Shown here piece after piece: positions 1 through 6,297 of a DNA stretch of 10,038 bases. The stretch is from Syntrophaceae bacterium UBA1411 (GTDB lineage Bacteria; Desulfobacterota; Syntrophia; Syntrophales; Smithellaceae), in assembly GCA_002304995.1 (NCBI GenBank), contig DBPV01000104.1:1-10038 (forward strand). The letters run 5' to 3'. The position numbers and the translations under genes were made by a program. The notes under the pieces are model-generated. The model was not told the origin of the DNA and made no database searches. It worked only from the letters and a program-made list of their open reading frames with translations. Numbering within the stretch: the stretch's first letter is position 1; each line of letters opens with the position of its first letter.

Positions 1-17
1 TTGAACAAAAACGTGCA

Positions 18-1550
18 TCAATGACCGGAATCCTTCTCCTTTTTCCGGAAGTGCCGGGGATCGATTCCCATTTTCGATATTTTGTACTGAACAATCCGCT
101 TTGTCGTTCCCAGGAGCTTGGCCGCCTTGGTCTGGTTGCCGCCCGTTTCCGTGAGCGCGTCAATGATGAGCGAGCGCTCCTGCGCTTCCACGACTGAGGA
201 CAGCTTGCTGCGATCCTTGCGGTCAAGTTCCCTTTCCCGCAACTGCAGAGACGGCGGCAGGTGCATGCAGTCCACGACGTCTGTTTTCGTCATCAAAACG
301 GCCCGCTCCATGCAGTTTTCCAGTTCGCGGACGTTGCCCGGCCACTTGTGCGACAAAAAGGCTTCAATGGCCGCGGTGGAAATCCGCTTTACGTTTTTGC
401 CCATTTCCTTGTTGTATTTGAGAAGGAAATGGTCGGCCAGCAAAATGACGTCGCTGCCGCGTTCCCGAAGCGGCGGCAGGTAAATGGGAAAGACGTTCAG
501 GCGGTAAAACAGGTCCGCGCGGAAGCGGTCGGCCAGAATGTCCTGTTCGAGATTGCGGTTGGTGGCCGCGATGATCCGCACATTCACATGGACCACCCGG
601 GACGAGCCCAAGGGCTGAAACTTCTTTTCCTGCAGCACGCGCAGGAGCTTGACCTGCGCGGCCGCGGACAGTTCGCCCACTTCGTCGAGAAAGATCGTGC
701 CGCCGTTGGCTTCTTCGAAGCGCCCGCGGCGGGTCTGGAGCGCGCCCGTGAACGCGCCTTTCTCATGGCCGAACAATTCGCTTTCAATGAGCGTGTCGGG
801 AATCGCCGCGCAGTTCACCTGCACCAGCGGCCCGCCTTTGCGCGGAGAATTGTTGTGGATGGCCCGCGCCACCAGCTCCTTGCCCGTGCCCGTCTCACCG
901 GTAATGAGCACGGTCGTATTGGAATCGGCGACTTGCGCCACCAGGCCGAAAACTTCCTGCATGGCCTTGGAATGACCGATGATATCCATGGACGGCGCGC
1001 GGTTCTGGCCGACGATTTTCCGCAGGCGCCGGTTTTCTTCTTCCAGCGCGCGGATATGCACGGCCTTGGCCATCAGTTCGGCTGCCGCGGAAAGCATGGC
1101 CAGTTCCTTGTCCAGGTTTTCGACTTCCCTGGCCACCTTGTCGGCGGACAACACGCCGACGACGCGTCCGTCGTACATGATCGGCACGCAGAGGAAGGAA
1201 AGCTCGGCGCGGTTTAAGTGCCGTCGCGCGCCGGTGCGGTCCAGGAAGTGCGCCTCCTGTCCCAGGTTTGCCACGGCCATGGGACGGCCCGTTTCCACCA
1301 CCTTGCCGGTAATGCCCTCTCCCGGTTTATACGTCACTTCCAGTCCGTCCAGGTTGACGTCATGGGCAATGTCCAGCCAGGCTTCCTGCTTGTCCCGGTC
1401 CAGAAGCGATATCATGCCGCGCTGCATTCCCAGGCGCGAACTCATTTCATTGAGAACCTCTTCCAACTGATCGCGCAAATCACCCGGCTGCGCGAAAATC
1501 TTGGCAATGGCGTGCAGAGCCGCCAGCTCTTCATAGGTGTGAATGCTCAA
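18..1550 (-). CDS. NifA-like sigma-54-dependent activator (GAF-AAA+-Fis HTH)
   Basis: Cytoplasmic bacterial enhancer-binding protein that would hydrolyse ATP to open sigma-54 RNA polymerase promoters. Numbering is for the 510-aa product. A GAF sensor domain covers about residues 8-170, followed by a short helical linker. The AAA+ core (about 190-420) has Walker A GETGTGKE (218-225), the sigma-54 contact loop GAFTGA (265-270), Walker B with LDE (286-293), RADLFYRL (344-351) and WPGNVRELEN (403-412). A Fis-type helix-turn-helix lies at about 469-493. There is no receiver domain, so control is probably by GAF ligand or partner protein. Architecture and C-terminus resemble NifA, but the Cys-rich linker of oxygen-sensitive NifA is absent and no nitrogen genes are nearby, so I give no symbol. 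The start is TTG at 1550, preceded by GAGAAAGGGA five bases upstream. An in-frame TTG at 1607 would add 19 residues but has AAAGG directly abutting it. The targets are unknown. Confidence 0.93.
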   Translation of the reverse strand: MSIHTYEELAALHAIAKIFAQPGDLRDQLEEVLNEMSSRLGMQRGMISLLDRDKQEAWLDIAHDVNLDGLEVTYKPGEGITGKVVETGRPMAVANLGQEAHFLDRTGARRHLNRAELSFLCVPIMYDGRVVGVLSADKVAREVENLDKELAMLSAAAELMAKAVHIRALEEENRRLRKIVGQNRAPSMDIIGHSKAMQEVFGLVAQVADSNTTVLITGETGTGKELVARAIHNNSPRKGGPLVQVNCAAIPDTLIESELFGHEKGAFTGALQTRRGRFEEANGGTIFLDEVGELSAAAQVKLLRVLQEKKFQPLGSSRVVHVNVRIIAATNRNLEQDILADRFRADLFYRLNVFPIYLPPLRERGSDVILLADHFLLKYNKEMGKNVKRISTAAIEAFLSHKWPGNVRELENCMERAVLMTKTDVVDCMHLPPSLQLRERELDRKDRSKLSSVVEAQERSLIIDALTETGGNQTKAAKLLGTTKRIVQYKISKMGIDPRHFRKKEKDSGH

Positions 1551-1555
1551 TGTCG

Positions 1556-1565
1556 TCCCTTTCTC
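1556..1565 (-). promoter_or_regulatory. Ribosome binding site choosing the TTG-1550 start
   Basis: The minus strand reads GAGAAAGGGA, then five bases (CGACA), then TTG. This is a well-spaced Shine-Dalgarno site. It favours TTG at 1550 over the longer in-frame TTG at 1607, and the GAF domain begins shortly after it. Confidence 0.7.
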
Positions 1566-1673
1566 ATGCGAGCTTTTGAAAAAACTTTGTCCATCTCCGG
1601 CAGACAACCTTTAAAATAATGTGACAAAATTGTTCAAATAGCAATCCATATTTCTGTCTTCGCAACGATATAG

Positions 1674-1689
1674 TGCAAAGAGCAAACCA
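1674..1689 (-). promoter_or_regulatory. Candidate sigma-54 (-24/-12) promoter toward the activator gene
   Basis: The minus strand reads TGGTTTGCTCTTTGCA. This has the GG-N10-GC spacing required for sigma-54 and matches TGG and TTGCA of the TGGCAC-N5-TTGCA consensus, but has TTT in place of CAC. It would start transcription near 1664, leaving a leader of roughly 110 nt before the TTG start. I found no TGT-N10-ACA NifA-type upstream site between 1608 and 1769. One short motif in AT-rich DNA can arise by chance. Confidence 0.3.
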
Positions 1690-1703
1690 TTTTCAGAACA
1701 ACT

Positions 1704-1732
1704 TTGTAAAAATGAAAGGCAATTGATTAAAT
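1704..1732 (+). promoter_or_regulatory. Weak sigma-70-like promoter candidate for the DUF4126 gene
   Basis: TTGTAA (1704-1709), a 17-nt spacer, then TTAAAT (1727-1732). Each hexamer matches consensus at four of six positions. It lies about 38 nt upstream of the chosen ATG at 1770. The surrounding DNA is AT-rich, so chance matches are likely. Confidence 0.3.
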
Positions 1733-1769
1733 TCCGACTTCTGTTAAGATGACTTCCGGGAAGGTGGCT

Positions 1770-2342
1770 ATGGATATGTTTCTTTCGATCGCCCTGGGCA
1801 TCGGGCTTGCCGCAGCCTGCGGATTTCGCGTTTTTGTGCCGCTTTTGGCGCTCAACCTGGCGGCGCTCGCGGGACAGATTACGCTGCCCGAGGGATTTTC
1901 CTGGCTGGCCAGCCACTTGACGACGGTCGCCCTGGCCACGGCCACGCTGGCCGAAATTCTCGGCTATTATCTGCCCTGGGTCGACTCTCTTCTGGACACC
2001 ATCGCCACACCCGCGGCGGTCGTTGCCGGAACGATCTCCACGGCCGCAGTGGTTACGGACATGGCGCCCATTTTCAAATGGACGCTCGCGCTCATCGCCG
2101 GCGGCGGCATCGCCGGCCTGGTGCAGGTATCAACCGTGGCTCTGCGCGCCAAGTCGTCGCTGGCCACCGGCGGGGCCGGGAATCCCTTCTTTTCCACGCT
2201 GGAACTGGCCGGTTCCGTCCTCACGGCGCTTTTGGCCATTTTCGTCCCCGTCTTGTGCCTGGTCCTGCTGGGATTGTTTTTCCTGGGGCTTTTGCGAAGA
2301 GCCTGGAAGGCGCTCGGGAAAAAACCTAAAAATCAAGTTTGA
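1770..2342 (+). CDS. DUF4126 family integral membrane protein
   Basis: A 190-residue, strongly hydrophobic protein. Likely membrane segments lie at about residues 4-36, 50-70, 82-96, 103-125 and 145-175, and a basic tail (RRAWKALGKKPK) suggests a cytoplasmic C-terminus. Recognised as DUF4126 from the N-terminus LSIALGIGLAAACGFRVFVP, the segment DTIATPAAVVAGT (about 76-88) and TGGAGNPFFSTLE (about 133-145); length fits the family. The family has no established biochemical function that I know of. I chose ATG 1770 because GGAAGGTGG lies just upstream; an in-frame ATG at 1749 would add seven non-hydrophobic residues and has no good ribosome site. The gene is divergent from the sigma-54 activator. 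Its last 17 bases overlap, in opposite orientation, the end of the hemerythrin gene. Confidence 0.88.
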   Translation: MDMFLSIALGIGLAAACGFRVFVPLLALNLAALAGQITLPEGFSWLASHLTTVALATATLAEILGYYLPWVDSLLDTIATPAAVVAGTISTAAVVTDMAPIFKWTLALIAGGGIAGLVQVSTVALRAKSSLATGGAGNPFFSTLELAGSVLTALLAIFVPVLCLVLLGLFFLGLLRRAWKALGKKPKNQV

Positions 2343-2769
2343 TTTTGCCCGAACGTTTCAGCCGCTCGGCGTTTTTCAGGAGATGGTCCGCATAGAGCAT
2401 GTCCATTTTGGTGGTGTGGTTATAAAGCCAGTCCTTCATGAACAGGACCATTTTCGTTCCCAGGTCCTTGTCCCCCTCCTGATAAGCGCGCAGAAAATCC
2501 TCCACTTTCCGGATGAACCGCTGATGGTCGTCGTTGTGCTTCATATACCCGGGAAACTGCGCCTCCATCATGACGATGTCTTCCTGGTGAAAATGGGTGG
2601 CCAGATAATCGACCATGTCGCGGATGGGGGGCAATAAGTCTTCCGCGCCGCTTTCCAGATCTTCGATCAGACCGTTGACAATATCAAAAAGTTTCCTGTG
2701 CTGGGTGTCGATAATCGGCACATGAACACTGTATTTCGGCTCCCATTGAATAGGCAGTATCTGAGACAT
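2326..2769 (-). CDS. Bacteriohemerythrin
   Basis: A 147-residue single-domain hemerythrin, a four-helix bundle that binds O2 at a non-heme di-iron site. All seven expected iron ligands are visible: H24 (in DTQH), H59 and E63 (HFHQE), H78 and H82 (HNDDH), H118 and D123 (HTTKMD). It begins with the usual W-xx-xYSVHVPIIDTQH style N-terminus. No signal peptide, membrane helix or attached methyl-accepting domain is present, so it is a free cytosolic protein, probably for O2 scavenging, storage or sensing in an oxygen-averse cell (inferred). ATG 2769 is preceded by AAAGGAGGAG six bases upstream. An upstream in-frame start at 2829 would add 20 residues unrelated to the family and would begin upstream of the promoter, so I rejected it. 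It has its own strong promoter and is probably transcribed separately from the gene upstream. Confidence 0.95.
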   Translation of the reverse strand: MSQILPIQWEPKYSVHVPIIDTQHRKLFDIVNGLIEDLESGAEDLLPPIRDMVDYLATHFHQEDIVMMEAQFPGYMKHNDDHQRFIRKVEDFLRAYQEGDKDLGTKMVLFMKDWLYNHTTKMDMLYADHLLKNAERLKRSGKIKLDF

Positions 2770-2775
2770 GACTTC

Positions 2776-2785
2776 TCCTCCTTTG
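2776..2785 (-). promoter_or_regulatory. Strong Shine-Dalgarno of the hemerythrin gene
   Basis: The minus strand reads AAAGGAGGAG followed by AAGTC and ATG. This near-perfect anti-16S match fixes the hemerythrin start at 2769. Confidence 0.85.
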
Positions 2786-2794
2786 TCTGGAAGG

Positions 2795-2823
2795 ATTATA
2801 AGAACAGTGCGGGGGGAAGTCAA
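2795..2823 (-). promoter_or_regulatory. Near-consensus sigma-70 promoter of the hemerythrin gene
   Basis: On the minus strand TTGACT (2818-2823) is followed by a 17-nt spacer and a perfect TATAAT (2795-2800). The -35 box matches five of six. Transcription would start at about 2786-2788, giving a leader of roughly 18 nt that is mostly ribosome binding site. A second TTGACG lies directly upstream of the -35 box. The promoter fills the 65-nt gap behind the acetyltransferase stop codon. Confidence 0.8.
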
Positions 2824-2834
2824 CGTCAATCAGG

Positions 2835-3632
2835 TCAGGGGGCAAAACCGCTGCCGGTTAACGGGCTGTACACCTCGACGCAGCCGCATTTTGCAAAGCC
2901 GGCCTGACGGTAAACGGACAGGCCTTCCGGCGCAGACTGCAGGGTGGCCCAGCGGGCGCCGGCCTGTCGGGCTGTGTGCATGGCCGCTTTCGTGATCGCC
3001 AGACCGATCCCCTGTTTCCGGTGCTGGGCAAGGGTGGCCACAAAATAAATGCCGGCCGCCGGTCCGTTTTGAAACAGCAAGGCCGTCGCCACCGCAGCGG
3101 AATCCGTCAAAGCCAGAAGCAGCTTCTGCGGCGCGGCCTGCGTCAGCGGCAGGGCCTGAACAAACCGGTGAAACGAGGCGCGGGCCGGGGCGGGGAAATG
3201 AAAACCGGCAAAGGAAACCTCTTCCCAGAGCTGCCTTTGCCGCTCGTTTTCGACACAAACGACGCAAACAGCCGCCGAGCCTGCTTCCGGCGCGGGCCGG
3301 AGGTTGAGATCCGCAAGCATTGACGGAAGGCTCTCCACCGGAACAAAGCCTTCTTCGCCAAGGAGCGCGGCGGTCCCCGGCGCGGCGGCGCCGGGAAAAA
3401 CCCACCACCAGAAGGGCAGTCCGTCCCGGGCGTAAAAATCCCGGACCTCGCGGATGGCCTGTCTGTCCCCGGACAAAAGCGGTTTTTCACTCCACGCCAT
3501 GTTGAGATCGGCGGAAACAATTCCCGTCTTCATGGCCCAGACATCCCCCCGGCGGTAGGGGCGGTAGAGGAGACTGCCCCAGAAGCGGCAATTGTCAAAA
3601 AACGTGTTTTCCACAAGCGGGATCGCAGGCAT
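2835..3632 (-). CDS. GNAT family N-acetyltransferase
   Basis: A 265-residue putative acetyl-CoA-dependent N-acetyltransferase; the acceptor is unknown. The C-terminal half (about 120-255) is the GNAT fold. A beta strand (GIYFVAT, 194-200) leads into the acetyl-CoA pyrophosphate loop QHRKQGIG (203-210), followed by its helix and a motif-B-like GLSVYRQAGF (237-246). The N-terminal 110 residues (FWWWVFPGAAAPGTAALLGEEGF and the strand that follows) look like a degenerate GNAT half, as in two-lobed family members. ATG 3632 lies 16 nt behind the stop of the CheX-like gene, with only a weak AGAGG about 14 bases upstream, so translation may depend on coupling. It is the last gene of the pdxST-cheX run. 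The start is less certain than the domain call. Confidence 0.85.
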   Translation of the reverse strand: MPAIPLVENTFFDNCRFWGSLLYRPYRRGDVWAMKTGIVSADLNMAWSEKPLLSGDRQAIREVRDFYARDGLPFWWWVFPGAAAPGTAALLGEEGFVPVESLPSMLADLNLRPAPEAGSAAVCVVCVENERQRQLWEEVSFAGFHFPAPARASFHRFVQALPLTQAAPQKLLLALTDSAAVATALLFQNGPAAGIYFVATLAQHRKQGIGLAITKAAMHTARQAGARWATLQSAPEGLSVYRQAGFAKCGCVEVYSPLTGSGFAP

Positions 3633-3648
3633 GGACGGGCGGGGGCCT

Positions 3649-4599
3649 CTATTTGTCTGTTGCGGGTTTTCCGGCGGCAGGCTGTTCGCGCTCCTCCCCG
3701 GGCATCCTCAGAAGCATTTCCGCCGCCGCGATATCCAGTTTGAGTCTTTTGATTTTTGCATCATAGGCGGGCAGCGCCTTTTTATAGCGTTGTCTCTGCG
3801 CAATTTCCATGAAGGGCTGATCTTTCAGCTGTTTGAGAATCTCATCGCGCGTCTGGTTGATTTCCGCCAGAAGCCGGCGCAGAGCGTCGATGCGTTCGGC
3901 CGCGCTGTGCTGTGCGTAGGAAACCCGGCCGGTTAAATCCTTTTCGATTCTTTCCTGCAAAATATCGGGCTTAGCCTGCGGCGGCGCGGTTCTGGCGAAT
4001 ACCGCCGGATTGTGCGCCTTCGGGTCGAAGGCGGGTCGCAGTTTTTCCGCCGGCCGGGCCACAGACGGCTTTTCGAAGATGGCGGCGTTGAACGGTTCCC
4101 CACCGGGCCTGGCCGGCGCTTCGCATCTGTGCCGAACGTTGGTTTTCAAACAGACGTCAATGACGAACGCGCCGAACGGCGTCTCAAAGGGAATCACGAT
4201 GCTCGGCCCTTTTACCACGTGGCGCACCAAATGCGCCTTGCCGAAAACGACCGTCGGAATCGCTGCAAAAACCTTCAGGTCGTCCTTTTCCATGAGTTTG
4301 CGCGACGACCCGGAAATCATGTTGGTCAATTCGCCCACCGCATCGAGCACGGCCCGGTTGATCTCCGTGTAATGCTCGCCCAGCATTCTGCCGACAAGGC
4401 CGACGATGCAGGCCTCGCTGAAACTGAGCGCCAGCGATCCGGTGGCGTCGCCGGTCATGCCGATGATGCCGGAAATGTCTCCGCAGGCCGCGTCGTTCAC
4501 TTTGGCAAAAGGTTTGCCGGCCGAAGGCGTGGTGAAGGCCATTTTTTCCATGACATCCATCGTGCCGTAGATAAAGGGATTGATAAATTTTACATCCAT
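3649..4599 (-). CDS. CheX-like chemotaxis phosphatase with C-terminal helical extension
   Basis: 316 residues. Residues 1-153 form a CheX/CheC-type domain: the start MDVKFINPFI, GDISGIIGMTGDATGSLALSF (about 40-60), and the helix DAVGELTNMISG carrying the E90-x2-N93 pair that in CheX dephosphorylates a CheY-P-type aspartate. The domain ends with a strand run containing IPTVVFG and KGPSIVIPF. Standard CheX is about 150-160 residues. Here a proline-rich linker (about 155-212) and a charged helical, possibly coiled-coil region (about 213-300: ALRRLLAEINQTRDEILKQL, then YDAKIKRLKLDIAAAE) follow. I do not recognise the extension. The gene is 28 nt behind pdxT and 16 nt before a GNAT gene, with no chemotaxis genes in the window, so its receiver partner is not shown. 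The ribosome site before ATG 4599 is weak. Phosphatase activity is inferred from motif retention. Confidence 0.87.
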   Translation of the reverse strand: MDVKFINPFIYGTMDVMEKMAFTTPSAGKPFAKVNDAACGDISGIIGMTGDATGSLALSFSEACIVGLVGRMLGEHYTEINRAVLDAVGELTNMISGSSRKLMEKDDLKVFAAIPTVVFGKAHLVRHVVKGPSIVIPFETPFGAFVIDVCLKTNVRHRCEAPARPGGEPFNAAIFEKPSVARPAEKLRPAFDPKAHNPAVFARTAPPQAKPDILQERIEKDLTGRVSYAQHSAAERIDALRRLLAEINQTRDEILKQLKDQPFMEIAQRQRYKKALPAYDAKIKRLKLDIAAAEMLLRMPGEEREQPAAGKPATDK

Positions 4600-4627
4600 T
4601 TGTGTTACGATCCGGGTGCGGTCTGGT

Positions 4628-5296
4628 TCAGGAGGCGATGCGCGCCAGTTTCATCCAGCTTGCGGTATCCCAGTCTTCGGATACGTCTTCGCTCCGCGGG
4701 TGCAAACCGCATTTCAGGGCAAAATACCGGTGCAGCGCCAGACAGCCGGTCAGCTCCGGATGAAAGACGGTGACCACAACGCGGTCGTTTTCCGCCGCAG
4801 CTATGTAATCGTCAATTCGGAGCAAAACCTTAACGTCTTTTCCGACGCTGCGTATTTTGGGCGCGCGGATGAAGGTGAGGGGAATCGGCGCGGGCGAGAC
4901 GGCTTCGATGAGCGCTTCGCTGTGAAAACTGTCGAGCTGGCTGCCGAAACCGTTGCGCTCGATTTGCATGTCGATGAGGCCCAGGCAGTTTTTTTCGCCG
5001 GCCACTTGCGTTGCCAGTAAAATGGCGCCCGCGCAGGTGCCCCAGAGCTTCATTCCCCGGCCGGCGTGGCGTCCAATGGCCTCCACCAGGCCGAAAATAT
5101 GAAGCAGCCTGGCCAGACAGGTGCTCTCCCCGCCGGGCAGAATCAGGCCCGCCAGATTTTCAAAATCCTTGGCCTCTTTGACCCTCCGGTAGGGAAGCTC
5201 CAGTCTCTCCAGGTGTTCCAGGTGTTCGTGAACGCCGCCCTGCAGATCGAGAACGCCGACAATCTCCGGCTGCGGCCCGATGAAGTGTACGGACAT
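4628..5296 (-). CDS. pdxT: PdxT, glutaminase subunit of pyridoxal 5'-phosphate synthase
   Basis: Class I glutamine amidotransferase that hydrolyses glutamine and passes ammonia to PdxS for pyridoxal 5'-phosphate synthesis. It has GVLDLQGGVHEH (14-25), LILPGGEST (51-59), the nucleophile C88 in GTCAGAI, ERNGFGSQLDSF (113-124) and the H179/E181 pair in FHPELTG. It is 222 residues, longer than the roughly 190-200 typical: about 10 extra residues precede the first strand, and a tail of about 20 (from about 198) is not typical. In the ERNxFGRQ signature the arginine is serine (GSQ). It starts eight bases behind the pdxS stop with little ribosome-site signal, which fits translational coupling to pdxS. 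Confidence 0.95.
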   Translation of the reverse strand: MSVHFIGPQPEIVGVLDLQGGVHEHLEHLERLELPYRRVKEAKDFENLAGLILPGGESTCLARLLHIFGLVEAIGRHAGRGMKLWGTCAGAILLATQVAGEKNCLGLIDMQIERNGFGSQLDSFHSEALIEAVSPAPIPLTFIRAPKIRSVGKDVKVLLRIDDYIAAAENDRVVVTVFHPELTGCLALHRYFALKCGLHPRSEDVSEDWDTASWMKLARIAS

Positions 5297-5304
5297 GGCG
5301 TTTT

Positions 5305-6186
5305 TTACCAGCCTCGCTTCGCCAGAATCTGCTCGGGCGGAATCTGCCCGATTTCCAGGCCCGGCATGGCCTCGCCCAATCCCAGCGACGCTTCCAGAAC
5401 CTTCTGCGGATCGTTAAAATAGGCGGTCGCCTTGACGATGGCGCGCGCGCGGCGGGCCGGATCGGCGGATTTGAAAATGCCGGAGCCGACAAAGACGCCG
5501 TCGCAGCCCAGCTGCATCATCAGCGCCGCATCGGCCGGCGTTGCAATCCCGCCCGCGGCAAAGTTGACCACCGGCAGGCGTCCCAGTTCCCGGACTTTCA
5601 GCGCCAGTTCGTAGGGCAGGCCGTTTGTCTTGGCGAAGCCCGTAACTTCCTCCACGGGCATTTGCGCCAGCTGGCGGATCTCACGGTTCATCGTTCTCAT
5701 GTGGCGGACGGCTTCCACGACATTGCCCGTTCCCGCTTCGCCCTTGGTGCGGATCATTGCCGCGCCTTCGGCGATGCGTCTTAACGCCTCGCCCAGATTC
5801 CGCGCGCCGCACACGAAAGGAATCGAAAATTTGGTTTTATCGATATGGCATTCTTCATCCGCCGGTGTCAGGACTTCGCTTTCATCAATGTAGTCGATCC
5901 GCAGGGCTTCCAGAAGCTGCGCCTCCACGAAATGACCGATGCGCGCCTTGGCCATGACCGGAATCGTCACGGCCTTCTTGATTTCGGCAATCATGGCCGG
6001 GTCGGACATGCGGGCCACGCCGCCGTCCTTGCGGATGTCCGCCGGAACGCGCTCGAGCGCCATCACGGCAACCGCGCCCGCCTCTTCCGCGATTTTGGCC
6101 TGCTCCACATTGGTGACGTCCATGATGACGCCGCCCTTGAGCATTTGCGCCAACTGAACATTTAATTCATAACGTTTTAAATCCAC
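5305..6186 (-). CDS. pdxS: PdxS, synthase subunit of pyridoxal 5'-phosphate synthase
   Basis: The (beta-alpha)8-barrel lyase subunit that condenses ribose 5-phosphate, glyceraldehyde 3-phosphate and PdxT-derived ammonia into PLP (DXP-independent vitamin B6 route). The 293-residue length is normal. Landmarks are KGGVIMDVTN with D23, the Schiff-base lysine K80 in VMAKARIGH, the second lysine K148 in IRTKGEAGTG, and the phosphate-binding NFAAGGIATPADAALMMQLG followed by GVFVGSGIF. The start is GTG at 6186, with AGGAGG about 10 bases upstream. The gene follows hisF after a 111-nt AT-rich gap that holds a good promoter. It leads the pdxS-pdxT-cheX-like-GNAT run. Confidence 0.97.
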   Translation of the reverse strand: MDLKRYELNVQLAQMLKGGVIMDVTNVEQAKIAEEAGAVAVMALERVPADIRKDGGVARMSDPAMIAEIKKAVTIPVMAKARIGHFVEAQLLEALRIDYIDESEVLTPADEECHIDKTKFSIPFVCGARNLGEALRRIAEGAAMIRTKGEAGTGNVVEAVRHMRTMNREIRQLAQMPVEEVTGFAKTNGLPYELALKVRELGRLPVVNFAAGGIATPADAALMMQLGCDGVFVGSGIFKSADPARRARAIVKATAYFNDPQKVLEASLGLGEAMPGLEIGQIPPEQILAKRGW

Positions 6187-6251
6187 TTTATATTCGCCTC
6201 CTGACTTTTAAAAAATTCGACCTGACGGTTTTTCTTTTCTTTTAATTCGAA

Positions 6252-6281
6252 ATAATAAGAATACAAATGGAATTTCGTCAA
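6252..6281 (-). promoter_or_regulatory. Sigma-70-type promoter for the pdxS operon
   Basis: On the minus strand TTGACG (6276-6281), an 18-nt spacer, then TATTAT (6252-6257). Each hexamer matches consensus at five of six. Transcription would begin near 6245, giving a leader of about 58 nt before the GTG. I see no hairpin terminator between the hisF stop (6298) and this promoter, so hisF read-through may add to pdxS expression. Confidence 0.65.
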
Positions 6282-6297
6282 GCACAATAATTGCCGC

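Noticed and set aside
261..1217. Long plus-strand open frame antisense to the sigma-54 activator
   Set aside because: No recognisable domain and an Arg/His/Gly-rich composition typical of a GC-rich antisense shadow. The opposite strand encodes a clear three-domain regulator.
1611..1916. Minus-strand open frame between the activator and DUF4126 genes
   Set aside because: Mostly antisense to the DUF4126 coding region, with no family resemblance; its end falls in the AT-rich promoter gap.
5209..5226. Tandem 9-bp direct repeat CCAGGTGTT x2
   Set aside because: It lies inside pdxT and simply encodes the repeated HLEHLE residues; two copies are not evidence of a functional repeat array.
6187..6297. 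Possible riboswitch or terminator in the hisF-pdxS gap
   Set aside because: The gap is AT-rich with only 4-6 bp palindromes (for example TTCGAA). I see no stable stem or known leader motif, only the promoter and ribosome site.
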